Below, one piece after another: positions 41,536-53,304 of a stretch of DNA of 64,000 nt (position 1 is the stretch's first letter; each line of letters opens with the position of its first letter). The position numbers were made by a program, and so were the translations under genes. Location of the stretch: contig NC_091868.1 in NCBI RefSeq assembly GCF_019399895.1, forward strand, positions 1 through 64,000. Direction: 5' to 3'. The notes beneath the pieces were generated by a model. It worked only from the letters and a program-made list of their open reading frames with translations, made no database searches and had not been told where the DNA came from. Origin of the DNA: Cardiocondyla obscurior (taxonomy: Eukaryota > Arthropoda > Insecta > Hymenoptera > Formicidae).

Positions 41536-42025
41536 TACCCATAATAATCAATGAACGATTTGTTTGGGGTTAACTCCCCTAGACCGGTTGGGTACCCGCC
41601 CTAACGACCCCGATCTAGCCGAAAACTCCTACCTAACGAGACACACCACGAGCCCCGCCTCGGAATACGTCCGAGCGGCCCCGTGGCGGTCAAAACCTCC
41701 CCGGGGTGACCAGGCCCACCTCGGAGACTTCCGAGCGGCCCGGAACACCCCCTACGTCATCCCTGGGGTGCCCAGCCAACAGGCCGGAACACCCTACGCC
41801 CCCGGAGACCGTGGGGTCACACCCCCGGTGTGCAACTCCGGTGCGTATACTCGTACCCGCCCCAGGAACGCACCACGTACGCCCCGGAAACGGGTAGAGG
41901 TAATCCCTAACCTCGGCTGCGGGAGCACCCGCGTGCAATGCCTCAGAAAGGGATCTTCTCCCCTTGAACGGGAGGCCCCTACCCAACCCCCAGGTGGCAT
42001 GGCGGGAAACCACCCCTGCGACCCC

Positions 42026-42196
42026 AGCCGGCCGGGATTTGCATTCCGGGTTACCTTCCTTACCACCTTGGGGGAATAAAACCCACCCTCTCGGCGAAGT
42101 GGTCGCCGGGCTCAGGCACCTCGGGACCGCCAAGTCCCGTACCACAGATCTACACCGTCCTAATAAAGGGACGGCCTCTGTGGCCCCTGAGGTTGC
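42026..42196 (-). promoter_or_regulatory. 5' UTR structured module, element B, inner copy
   Basis: It contains CCACAGA/TCTGTGG enclosing CCGTCC-TAATAAA-GGGACGG, CGGGAC/GTCCCG and CGGCGA/TCGCCG. It is nearly identical to the single module of element D. Confidence 0.7.
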
Positions 42197-42230
42197 CAGG
42201 AGGAAGTCAGAAGACCTCCCCTCACGACCC

Positions 42231-42401
42231 TGACAAGCCGGGCGTTTGTATTCCGGGTCGCCATCCCTTACCACCTTGGGGGGAATAATACCCACCCTCT
42301 CGGCGAAGTGGTCGCCGGGCTCAGGAACCCTCGGGAACGCCAAGTCCCGAACCACAGATCTACACCGTCCTAATAAAGGGACGGCCTCTGTGGCCCTGAG
42401 G
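42231..42401 (-). promoter_or_regulatory. 5' UTR structured module, element B, outer copy
   Basis: Second tandem copy of the module, with the same CCACAGA/TCTGTGG and CCGTCC/GGACGG stems. Upstream of it (42,402-42,592) is a leader, also present in A, with GTGCGCCACCTTGTCGTGGT and a GATCG-AATCAA-CGATC hairpin. Confidence 0.7.
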
Positions 42402-42592
42402 GTGTACCTCCCCGGCTCGAGTACGTGATGTACTCGGAGTGCAATGCCAGGAGGTACTGTGCGCTCTTAGTAGGATCGAACCTCCCCGCCGGGCCCTCCC
42501 CGGGACTAAGTCCCAGGTACTGCCCCAGCGGATCGTTGATTCGATCCCTTAAGCCCTCTCACCACGACAAGGTGGCGCACAACGAGAGGGAA

Positions 42593-42688
42593 CCTAACCT
42601 AACCTAACCTAACCTAACCTAACCTAACCTAACCTAACCTAACCTAACCTAACCTAACCTAACCTAACCTGAGGGAAACCTAAACTAA

Positions 42689-42690
<2 letters not shown>
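42593..42690 (-). repeat. Telomeric (TTAGG)n array between B and C, interrupted
   Basis: Fifteen or so CCTAA units run to 42,670. An insertion GAGGGA follows, then variant CCTAAACTAACC before the poly(A) of element C. The interruption resembles the CCCTCAGG start of other elements' 5' UTRs (TGAGGGAAACC at 49,501), so it may be a 5'-end remnant. Confidence 0.95.
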
Positions 42691-42734
<44 letters not shown>

Positions 42735-42736
<2 letters not shown>

Positions 42737-42841
42737 GTGTGGAAATCCTTTTACGGATACCCCCGGCTTGGGAACTCCGGGGGTTATGTGGGACTCAGGT
42801 CTTATGCAAACGTGCTGCCTAATACCCACTAAAACCACACG
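42735..42841 (-). promoter_or_regulatory. 3'-terminal RNA fold, element C
   Basis: The closing stem is CGTGTGG (42,736-42,742) with CCACACG (42,835-42,841). Inside are ATCC-TTTTAC-GGAT and ACCCCCGG/CCGGGGGT. Confidence 0.8.
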
Positions 42842-43350
42842 GGTGGCCTCGCGCAGGCAATGATTTGCGGGCGGCACGGGAACTACGGATGTATTGCAAA
42901 CTCCGCACCGCCCGCGCATCGCCGGGCCCCCACTTGACTGAGGGGGCCTCTGCCTGGCCAGGGACATCCCCTCTTTGGCGGAGGGGAGCCCCGGCACCCG
43001 GTCATGTTGACTGGACCGGGCCACTTCCTGATGTTAATAACTTCTCGGTGAGAGGGGACCACCACACTCTCACCGACGCCCAACTCCTGGGCGAGGGGGC
43101 GGCAGACGGTTCCCAGCCGTCTATGTTGCCACCCCCTCCTCTGCTCAAGGCCGCGGCCGGTTCAAGCTGAGAGGCGGAGAAACCCTCACCCTTTCGGGAG
43201 CTATTGGGTCCCCCGCCTCCCGGAGGCTATCACCGGCACGCGGCCCACCTACCTTGGCCCTAAGAAGGGCCGATTATAATTGGGGGGGGAATCCTGTGGG
43301 GGTAGAGTCCCCACGGTCCCCCCCTTAACTCTAACTTCGGCGCAATGTGT
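42842..43350 (-). other. 3' UTR of element C
   Basis: GC-rich, hairpin-rich noncoding DNA (for example CCCCTC/GAGGGG near 42,968-42,984). No gene. Short frames across it are antisense or noncoding. Confidence 0.5.
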
Positions 43351-46300
43351 CTAACACCCCGGCGAATACGACAAGTTTGTCGCACCCCGGGGTCCCCACT
43401 GCAGAGAGGCCCGGCGCGACTTCTCCGCGCCGAACCCTTTCGTTCTCCTCCTTCTGCGAGATAACAGCCTCGCAGAAGGAGAAGAACGCTCCGCCTCTCC
43501 CTCCGTGATGGCTTTGATGACAGCCGGGAGGGAGAGGTCATCACCTATCGCCGCTCTAAGAGCGGCCCTTTCCTCCACAAACGCCGGGCACTCGGCCAGA
43601 GTGTGATCGGCCGAGTCCCGGCTATTGTCGCACTCCCAACATTTGGGAGTGCGACTCCTACCTATGCGGCACAAGTAGTCACCGAACGCACCATGTCCGG
43701 TGACCACCTGTGCCGCCCTAAAGGGCAGTCCCCCCCCTACCATAACGCCGTCCATCCACTGTTGGAAGTGTGGACGGACGGCGCCAATAACTCGAAAACC
43801 ATGGGCGTCAGGAGTCATGGCCATGAGGCGACTGCCCCATTGGCTCATGACTTGGCGCCGGCAAAGCAGACGGAGCTTGGCCAACGCTGAGGCGGGGGGC
43901 TTGATCCCCCGCCTGGCCATTTCGGTCCTACGCCGGTAACGCTCGGCGTAGGACTTGGCCTCAATATCAAGTGGCGGGATGCCCGCCATAACGGCCGCCG
44001 CATCTGCGGCGGTAGTTCTATACAGGCGGGCAACCCGCACCGCCACTTTACGCTCCGCCTGCTTAACACTGGCCAGCGCCTTCTTGTTACGCGGCAAGTC
44101 GTCCGCCCAGATAGGAGCTCCATAGAGTACAATGGAGCGGACGACAGCCGCGTATAATCTCCTGACGCCCAGGAGGGGACCACCCAAATTGGGCATAAGG
44201 CGGCCTAGTGACATGGCCGCCTTGCCCATTCTGGGAACCACTTTGGCAAAGTGGTCCCCGAATACCCACTTCCCGTCCAGCGTGAGGCCCAAGTACTTAA
44301 TGTTTGGCCCCACCTGGACGGGGACTCCACTTATCATGATTCGGGCTGGGGGAGGGCGCCCCCAAGAGGCATCGTAGAAGTACATGGCCTCTGTCTTGTG
44401 GGGCGCTACCTTCAACCCCAGCCCGGATATCACTGACACCACGATGTCCGTCCCTACCTGCGCCAGGGCGTGGGCCTCATTCCATCTACCCCGGGCTGTT
44501 ATCAAGGTGTCATCTGCGTAGCAGATGACCTTACAGCCCGGGGGAAGTGCCGCCCTCAATACCTTGTCGAACGCGAGGTTCCACAGCAGGGGGCCTAACA
44601 CTGACCCCTGCGGAACCCCGCGCTCGACCTCCATCACAACAGGGCGCCTGTCCCGGTTGACATAGGACAGGCGCCGCTTATCCAAGTATTGGCCCACTAC
44701 CCGGCGCAGGTACGGGGAGACCTGAAAGTGCTCCAGGGCTTCCCCAATCTCCCTCCACGGGAGGGTGTTGAAGGCGTTCGCAATGTCCAACGATACCGCC
44801 AACAACACCCTCCTCCTTGGTGGATTCCGCGAGGGATCTAAGTGATGCTATAGCATCTATTGTCGATCTTCCTCGCGGAATCCAAACTGCGCTTCCTGCA
44901 GCGCTATTCCCCTGTGTTATCTCCCGGACAAGGCGGCCGGCGATAATTCGCTCGAAGAGCTTACCCGCCTCGTCCAGGAGACATATCGGCCGATATGAGG
45001 ACGGCTCTCCAACAGGCTTCCCGTCCTTGGGAATAAGGACAAGGGAGGCCGTCCTCCACACAGGGGGAAGATACCTCCCGAAGGAGCCGCGTGTACACGC
45101 GACAGAGTCTTTGACCCAGTACCCCGGAGGAAAGGCTGAGGACTTCACCCGGGACTCCATCTGGTCCCGGGGCCTTGTTCCTCCGGACTCTCTTAATGGC
45201 CTGGGCCAACTCCTCCTCGACCACACTGTGGTCGGCGTCGCTCCACTCCGGACAGGGAACACCCATAGGCACGGGCCCTGCCGAATTCGTTCCCCGTTTC
45301 CTGGGGGAAGAGCGACGCTACTATCTCCTCGACCACAGCGGGGTCGAGGGACTCTGTCGCTGGAGGACCTCTGGGGCGCAATCGTCCAGTGACGATCTTG
45401 TACGGGCGCCCCCAGGGGTCCTCTTCCACTGACGCCATCAGTGCGTCCCACGCGGCTCCTTTGGCGGCTCTTATTGCCGCCTTAAGGGCCCGGCGCGCCT
45501 CACTGTAAGAGGCGTAGGCGGCCGCAACTGCCTCGGCGGGTTCGTTCCGGCGCCGTCTGGCGCGAAGGAACGCCCGCCGGGCTTGGACAGAGGAGTGGCG
45601 TAACGTCGCTATCTCCTCCGTCCACCAATACGCCCCATTATAGGGGTGACCTGTTGCCCGTGGCATGGCGGTGTCGCATGCATCTGACAGGGCGCTGCAG
45701 AGACTCTCCACGTCTTCCAGCGCGTTACTTCTGGGCAGGTCGGTGGGCCAGGTGACCCCCTCCAATGCTGCGGTGAGGAGGTCCCTGTTGAGATGACGTA
45801 TTGCCCACCGCCTCCTACGACACGTCTCCCTGGAAGACGGGAGATCGGGAGGGCGCGACTGGGCTGCGGACAGACTCATGCCGATGTATACATGGTCTGA
45901 TAATGTCTCGCAGCCCGTCAGCACCCTCCAATGCCCGACGAGTCCCTGGGCAGATGAACTTGCCCACGTCAAATCCACAATGGACTCGCCCCGCCACGCC
46001 ACACAGGTACTCTCGGCCCCCTCGTTGACAATGAGGAGGCCGAGTGCGGCCGCCCACCTCTACCCCCTCGCCGGTCTCGCTGGGGGCAACCCCAGTCTGG
46101 GGACTTAGCGTTGAAATCCCCCAGGAGAACCGGCTGAGGATGCCGGGCCCTACAAAGTCCCGATCTCTCGAGTCTCGCCTCGTAAGTGGCGAGATCGAGG
46201 GACGGGGACAGATATACCCCGATTATCACGGGTCTAACCCATTGAACGGCCACCCACCCATTCCCGGATGACAGTGGGGAACATGGGTGAGTGTGCGACG

Positions 46301-46481
46301 TCCACGTGATCGCTACGGAGCCTAGAGTGTCCCCAGCCCAACCTGGATGTTGGGGGGGGATGAAGTATGGCTCCGCAGCGATCCCAATACCAAACTTACG
46401 CTCCGCCAGGCTATGGATGAAAAGGTCTTGTGCCTGGCGGGCGTGATTCAAGTTCGTCTGGAGGATGGCCGTACTAGCCAT
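43351..46481 (-). pseudogene. Element C ORF2, endonuclease-reverse transcriptase, frameshifted
   Basis: The endonuclease is split near 46,030-45,990 (LGDFNAKSPDW before, VDLTWASSSAQG after). The thumb-side linker is broken near 45,260 and the RT is broken near 44,810. The last frame, 44,808-43,351, holds AVSLDIANAFNTLPW, GVPQGSVLGPLLWN, CYADDTL, IKYLGLTLDGKW and the knuckle CWEC-x8-H-x4-C. At least three indels prevent a single product. ORF2 starts 82 bp after the ORF1 stop, so there is no overlap here. Confidence 0.87.
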
Positions 46482-46562
46482 TGGAAGAACCAGGTACGGT
46501 CTCCTCCAGACACTCCGCCCCTTATCCGCCCTCGGTACGCGCTTAGCGCGTTGCTCTTTGGG

Positions 46563-49001
46563 TCACTCCGCGATCTCCATCGCTTCGGGGCCACTCCTAT
46601 CTGCCTCTTGAGAGGCAACAGTGGCGGGCGCGGTCTTTGCTCCAGATTTAGACCGCGCCCGCTTCTCCTTACTACTTCTTATGGCTCCACTGCCCCGCAC
46701 TTGTCTAACCTGTGCGGGGCAGGAGTTTCCGCCCATTTTGTGAGAAGACGGTCGACCCGCCTTCTCACACACCACACATTTAGGTGGCTCCTCACAAGTG
46801 GCCACCTGGTGCCCCTCCGCTCCGCATCTGAAACAGCATTTGCTGCGGTCAATGGCGGAGGGGCATCTCTCTCACATGCCCCCTGCAAACATTTATAACA
46901 TTGCAGGGGCGCTCTGTTAAGATTTCCACCTTGGTGGAGATCCACCCTACTTTGAGGCGTTTCTTCGACGCCAATAAGTTGGCCGCTGCAAGGGGGCAAC
47001 GCACTACTGTTGTGTACAATCCACTATACGACCCCCGCAGCGGCCCAACTTTAATCTCCTTCCTGTCAATGGCTGCGGCCTTCACCACAGCGTCCGCGAC
47101 CTCCTCCGTAGTAGCGGAGTCGTCGAGGTCGCGGATTCTTATGTCCGCCATCTTGGAGGGGCGCTGGACTCTGACACCTTCTTGTCCCTCCAGCGCTTTC
47201 CTCATTGCCTCGGCCAAGGCATCCGCCTTGGCCGAATTACCTTCTCCTCCTACCTCGTACACTATCGACCCCGTCAAACCACGACGGGATCGGAGTTCCG
47301 AGATCCCCAGACTCTCCAAGTCTATCTTAGACTTGGCGAGCTTGAGGACCTCCGTGTATCTGCCCGCAGGGCAGGTGACAGTAATGGCCGCGGTGTTCGG
47401 CGGCTTCCTCTTCTTCCCCTTCCTCTTCTTCGCCGTTGGAGGCGGTTGCGCCGGTTGGCGGTCTCTCCTGCGTCCTGAAGGTCCCTCTTAGGGGGCTTTT
47501 GGCGTACCTCCGCTCTTCTTGGGTGGAGGTCGCGACGTGGGATTGGCCAAAGACCTGGCCTCTTCTCCTCTCTTGCGTCCAACCACTTTGGCCCACGCTT
47601 CGGCTGGGGCGGAAGTGGCTCTAGACGCAGAGCTTTGGGAGGCTGTCCTCCTCGATTTCCTGGGCGGTAATGGCGTTGAGGGGGGAGGCATTAGAGACAC
47701 GTCCGTGTCGGTCTCCCCTTTGTTCGCCTTACTTTGTTTCCCGCCTGGGCTTCCTCTTTTTGAAGTTTGAACTTCAGCCCTTTTTCCGCCCTTCTTTGAT
47801 GGGGATCCCTACTTTTACCTTTGGCTTGAGGAGGAGGGGGCAGAGTCCCCAAACTTTCTCCTCAGCCATCTCTCAAAGAGAGAGTCGAGACGGCTCATCA
47901 TCGCCTCCTCGGCTCCCTCACTTCTCGGCGGTGAGTCGGGAATAATTCTCGACTTCCCTTGAATTTGCGGCCTCACCGCCGGGGGCCATTCCGATCGCGG
48001 GGGAGAATTTCTTTTCCCCGCGATGTCTTCCTTTGTGACCCTGCAGTGGCATTGTCCACTGCCTCTACTATTAGGGGACTTCCCTCTTCCTGATACAACC
48101 GGGGAAATAGGAGGGGATGTTCTGGAGGTTGGCAACCCGATGCCCCCTCTTAACGCTTTTACCTCCTCGCGCAGGTTTTTAATCTCCCTGCGCGCTTGTT
48201 CGAGCTCCTTGGATAATATAAGGAGCTCGGATCCTTGTCCCTCTCCGGCTGTTGTTATATTCCGCGTGGAGAGGATGGTCACTCCAGCGCGGACGCGACA
48301 GGCCGATGTCTTGAGGGCCTTCGCCAGCGTTCCCTTGAGTCCTTTGGAGACGCTGGAGACCCTCAAGACTTGTTCCACGTCTTGGAACGCTTGGGACAAA
48401 ATGTCCCCGGTTGGAGCATTTTTGAGCTCTTCTAAATAATGCTCCACCGTTTCCTCCGCCGTCTCTCTAATTTTGGGCGGCAAGGGCGTGCAGGGGTCGA
48501 GGATATTCCTTTTCTCCTCGAGATCCGCCAGTCTCCGATCCGCCTCCACTACTCTTAGCTTGGCAGCCGCCAAGCCAACATAATCCCCGGTTGTAGGGGA
48601 CGCCCTCTTTTCGCGATCCGGATTTAGACGATCCGGACATGTCTAACGAGACGTCTGAGTCTCTGCACCAGACACAAACACGTCGTCCGTGTAAATATCG
48701 GCCGTTGTGTTTGACGCGACCGACGGCGACGGTGACACCCTCCTAGATTGGTGCCGTCCCATTAAAGGTGAGGGGGAAGGTGATGGCCCCCCCGACCTTG
48801 CCCTCATTTGCTTGAAGGACGCGGGGCCTGGTCTATCGGGCCCCTTCGCAGTCGCTGCTTCCTACCGCCCTGCGGGGCAAACGGTAGGTGGCCCATCGTT
48901 GGATGACGACGGGAGGGGGCTGGGACAGCACCCTCCTCGCCGGTCTCTGGGGATCCGACCCCTGAGACGGTAAATTCGTCGTCTTTACTGTGCTCTGCCA
49001 T
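46563..49001 (-). pseudogene. Element C ORF1, gag-like, multiply frameshifted
   Basis: The start ATG (MAEHSKDDEF) is followed by a frame change within the conserved PRDRRGG...SSSNDGPP block. An open middle part (48,573-47,815) covers AAKLRVVEADRRLADLEEKR, the coiled coil SKELEQARREIKNLREEVKAL and the motif WPPAVRPQIQG. Further indels follow. Knuckle remnants include CVVCEKAGRPSSHKMGGNSC at 46,805-46,563. The AT-hook KRGRP is out of frame with the TTGDYVG that follows it. The gene is dead as assembled. Confidence 0.85.
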
Positions 49002-49330
49002 AATTAAATCATTGAAATTTGGTTTGTCTCGGGTTTTCCTTCCCTTAGGCCGGTGCCAACCCTGACGAGCCCGGCCTGCCCGATACCAACACCGACCGTC
49101 GGGCCCCGCCTCGAAATATGTTCGAGCGGCCCCGAACGGTCCACCAACTCCAAACCACACGGCGCGTGAGCCCCGCCTCGGAGTACGTCCGAGCGGCCTC
49201 ACGCCCGTACACACCGCTCAAAAATGAGCGGGACAGGGGAAGGAAGGGAAAGGAAAGGAAAAGGAAAACACCCCCAACCCCCTAACCCCCAACCCCCACA
49301 CCACCCGCCGGAAGGGAACAAACCCTAACG

Positions 49331-49505
49331 GCCCCGGCAGGCCGGGCGTTTGAATTCCGGGTCGCCATCCCTTACCACCTTGGGGGGAATAAAACCCACC
49401 CTCTCGGCAAAGTGGTTGCCGGGCTCGGGTACCTCGGGACCGCCAAGTCCCGTACCACAGACCTACACCGACCTAATAAAGGGTCGGCATCTGTGGCCCC
49501 TGAGG
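49331..49505 (-). promoter_or_regulatory. 5' UTR structured module, element C (one copy)
   Basis: It contains CCACAGA/TCTGTGG around CCGACC-TAATAAA-GGGTCGG, and CGGCAA-AGTGG-TTGCCG. Both inner stems differ from B/D by compensating changes. Two CTCGGA/TCCGAG-type hairpins follow nearer ORF1, one as CTCGAA/TTCGAG. Confidence 0.7.
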
Positions 49506-49507
49506 GA

Positions 49508-49521
49508 AACCTAACCTAACC
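49508..49521 (-). repeat. Telomeric repeat between C and D
   Basis: About 14 bp, AACCTAACCTAACC, separates the 5' end of C from the poly(A) of D. Confidence 0.9.
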
Positions 49522-49545
49522 TTTTTTTTTTTTTTTTTTTTTTTT

Positions 49546-49651
49546 AACGTCAGGAAATCCACTTTACGGATACCTCCTCCGGGGAAAGAGGAGGTTATGG
49601 GGGTCGGGACTTACGGTACTTCGCCTGCCCACTACCCACTAAAACCTGACG
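49546..49651 (-). promoter_or_regulatory. 3'-terminal RNA fold, element D
   Basis: The closing stem is CGTCAGG (49,548-49,554) with CCTGACG (49,645-49,651). Inside are ATCC-ACTTTAC-GGAT and ACCTCCTC/GAGGAGGT. Confidence 0.8.
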
Positions 49652-49970
49652 ATGTGCCAAAACTTGGCGCGCTAAAGTTGGATAAACGTAGGATATGCCG
49701 AGACTTTACTTCTACGTTTTCCAGCGCTGACTCTAGACTGAGTCCCCCTTGTGCCTTTCAGGCATAAGACCATTTTGGTGAGGTCTTTTATACATGTACT
49801 ATTTGATGAGTACAATTTACATATATATAATGCTATGCTACTCGATCCGCACAGCGAGATAGGCTCCCCAGCCTTATATACTTGCTGCTTGTAATTCTTA
49901 AAGTGGAGAAGTGGGCTTCATGCAAAGTAAAATGGGTACTTTACAGAACACTCACTCTCCACTTTTAATG
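49652..49970 (-). other. 3' UTR of element D
   Basis: More AT-rich than the other 3' UTRs in its middle part. No gene was seen; short stem-loops only. Confidence 0.5.
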
Positions 49971-52900
49971 TTAACTTGGTGCGGTGTGTCGCACATTAAG
50001 TACCGGCGGGGCAGCATTGTCTGTCCGCCGTGTGTCGTGTATAGTCGCCTTATTGCGACTCGAAGTCCTTGTAGGTAAGGTCTGCGTCCTGCTTGATGAC
50101 GATGAGGGCATTGCTCTTGAGTGTGCCCTATCTCTTCCTCGACGAGCGCGATCCTGAGTGCGCCTTGTACTTCTGGATGTATGTCCATTTCCGTCTCTAG
50201 ATGTTGACTGTCCGGAGTTTACAGAGGGTTGTCCTTGTCGAACTCTTTCGTCATCTTCTTTCTTCCTCATGACTCTTTCGCTGAAGAGAAGGAAGGCCTT
50301 CCAATACTCAACGTCTTCTATGATTTTCGATGTTACTGAAGATAGTCTTAAGTCCGGTCCAATCAAATGAACCAGAGTTTCGCGTTCTTCTTTCCACGCA
50401 GCACAAATTTCAAGTGTGTGTTGTGCTGTATCTCTGGCACCACCATCGCAATGATAGCAGTGCGTAGTGCTTCCTTTCTTGATGCGATACAGATATTCCG
50501 AGAAACATCCGTGTCCTGAAATCAACTGTGTGGCATGAAAAGACAATGCCATTTCTCTGTGACGACTAAGCCAATCTCCAAGTATTGGAGCAATGGCGTC
50601 TATTGTTCTACGACCTGCAATATTGGGAGTACTAAGAAGTTTAGTTTCCCAAAGCGCGATAGTGTCTTCTCTATTCTTAAGTCTGATGCGATTTCGAAGA
50701 CTTGGAGTGGGCTGATATCCCATCTCCCGAATTTTTTGTGTTGCCTCGAAGGTTTTCTTGTACTCCAAGGCTAACAGATCCAGAGGGATCAATCCTGCAA
50801 TCACCGCCGCTGCCACTCGAGATGTCGTAGAGTATGCACGAGCCACTCTTATGGCCACAAGATGAAATGCCGCCTCTAATTCCTTTTGGCTCTTCTTGCT
50901 TGAGGCTAAGTCTTTGCCCAGACGGGGCCGCGTACAAAGCTATGGCCCTGATCGTATTTGCGTATAACAATCGAGCACTCTGTCCCGGGCCGCCTAGATT
51001 AGGCATTATGCCTCTTAAGTCAAAGGCGCGTTTTTTAACCTTAGACGATATTTCGCTAAAGTGTGTCCTGAAGGACCATTGTCCATCGAGTGTAAGTCCC
51101 AGGTAGCGTAGATGAGGCTGTGCTGTTATTTGGGTTTGATCCACTGCGATTGTAGTATCTTCCGGTGGTGAAACAGAGTCCTTGCCGTAGAAAAACAAGG
51201 CTTCCGACTTGTTGACTGCCACGCCTAATCCTGCCTCGCGGATTGCTCTAATTATAGCTGCGATAGCCGTCTCACCTCTCGAGAGGGCTTGTCTCCAATC
51301 ACGTCCTGCTGCTATTACCAGTGTATCATCGGCATAGCACGTAACTTGACATTTAGGAGGAAGGGGGGTGTTAAGGACTGAATCATATCCGAGATTCCAA
51401 AGTAGTGGCCCCAGCACCGACCCCTGAGGTACTCCTCGACATTGTTGCTTCTCTTGTACATTTCCTGTCTTATCTGTATATACAATATATCTATCGCTTA
51501 AGTAGTCCTCTATGACTTTGACTAAATAATCAGGCACACGATGATGACGTAACGCTGTCTTGATTCTGCTCCATGGGAGTGAGTTGAACGCGTTTGAGAT
51601 GTCCAAAGACAACGCCAATACAACTCCTCCTTCCGATGTTTCCTGCTCGACGATTTCTCTTACACGAAGTACAGCGTGCACAGTTGAAAGGCCCTCTCTG
51701 AAGCCAAATTGGGCCTTGCTTATGTTTGGCCCCGATTCAGCTAAGTGTTGGACGAGGCGGTTAACGATAACTCTTTCATAGAGTTTACCGGCCTCGTCCA
51801 ACAAACATATAGGACGGAATGAAGACGGCAAGGACGGGTCTTTGTCCTTTTTTGGTAGTAATATTAGCTTCGCCTTTTTCCATCTATGAGGGAACACTCC
51901 TTTCTTTAGGCAATGATTGAAGAGATGCCTCATATTCTCACCAAAGTACTCAAGAGCCACTGCCCAGGCCTTTTTGTGAATACCATCAGGACCCGGGGCT
52001 GTGTTTCCTCGTAGTCCTCTTTTAGCCGCGTGATAGAACTCCGTTTCTGTGAGTTCAAGTTCTTCCGACCATTCATCGTCTAATGGGAAAGAGTTGTAAG
52101 TCTCCCTCTCATTTATTGCACTAGGAAAAAGTGTGCCAACTATTTCCTGTACAAATTCCGGTTCGAGTATCTCCGTAGTGGGAGGAGATGCAGGTCTTAG
52201 TTTATTAAGAACTATACGATACGCTTTTCCCCACGGATCTTGATCTAACTCATTTATAAGTTCCTCCCATGCTTGATTTTTTGCTTTCCGTATTGCTATT
52301 TTAAGAGATTTCCTTGCCTCTCTGTACTTTTCTGTAGCAATAAGTCTGCGTTCTTGATTATCTTTGCTTCGTGTAATCATTCGAGCACATTTAACCGCTT
52401 CCCTTCTAAGATCTGCAAGGGTTTCACTCCACCAATACGTTGTACGCCTCGGTGATATCTTGACTTTCGGCATGGCCGTATTGCATGCTTCTATCATGGA
52501 GTCTATTATCCATTCTGCTTCCTCCAGTGGATCTGCGTTGGGAGCAGATGGGTCACTGTCTCGAGACCAGAGCGAAACTATCAAAGACGTCACAAAGGCG
52601 TCTCTATCTAGTTTTTTAATCGCCCATCTATTTTGGCAAACTTTACTTCCTTGGATACGATTTCCTGGAGTACCACTGACCTTCATACTTATATAACGAT
52701 GATCAGAGAGATGTTCGGTTTCTGTGTCAACCCTCCAGTCTGTTATCATTTTAATTGCAGCTGGTGAGGCCCATGTGAGGTCAATTACTGACTCACCTTG
52801 AGGGCGAATACACGTTGATGTTGTGCCCCGGTTGACGAGTGCCAAGTCAAGGGAAGCTGCCCATTCTTCTAGCATAGATCCTCTTGCTCCTGTTTTCCGT

Positions 52901-53304
52901 GAGCCCCAAGTTTCCGACCACGAGTTGAAGTCTCCACAAATTATTATAGGGAGCGGATGATGTCTTCTAACGCTGTCTTCTATGCTGTTAAGCCATTCTT
53001 CAAATTCTGCTAGAGTGCCAGATGGAGGAAGATATACTCCAATGATCACTAGTGGTCCCCATTTTACCACTGTATAATGATCATTATTTTCTAACCTGGA
53101 ACAGATGGGGGCACCTGGCCACCACCTCCATGTAATCGCAACTGATTTCAGAGTATCTGTGGTCCAATTCGGATGATTAGGAGGTATCCTGTAAGGCTCG
53201 GACACTATTCCTAACACGCAGTTGCATTCCACCATTTTCTGTATAAACAGATCTTGAGCTTCTCTTCCATGTCCGATATTAGCTTGTAATATCGTATAGG
53301 CCAT
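49971..53304 (-). pseudogene. Element D ORF2, endonuclease-reverse transcriptase, one frameshift
   Basis: Frame 1 (53,304 to about 50,935) contains QANIGHGREAQDLF, SEPYRIP, CGDFNSW, VIDLTWASP, LSDHRYI, NTAPGPDG, ICLLDEAGKLYE, FGFREGLST, LSLDISNAFNSLPW, GVPQGSVLGP and catalytic CYADD near residue 659. One indel after YAAP shifts the rest. Frame 2 (50,858-49,971) continues to the knuckle CYHC with H and C and a basic Arg-rich tail. Catalytic parts are intact and only the C-terminal third is displaced. Confidence 0.9.

Larger units (their letters stand above)
35028..42592 (-). mobile_element. Telomeric non-LTR retrotransposon B
   Basis: Full length with two copies of the 5' UTR module, ORF1 (one frameshift), intact ORF2, a 3' UTR and a poly(A) tail of about 20. 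It is flanked by telomeric repeats on both sides. It is the least damaged element and the best candidate for recent activity. Confidence 0.93.
42691..49507 (-). mobile_element. Telomeric non-LTR retrotransposon C, degenerate
   Basis: It has a complete outline (5' UTR, ORF1, ORF2, 3' UTR, poly(A) of 44) but both ORFs carry several frameshifts. It is GC-rich. The protein group is shared with E (NLNHARQAQDLF, YRTTAADAAAVMAGIPP). Element copies such as this probably persist as passengers in the telomeric array. Confidence 0.9.
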
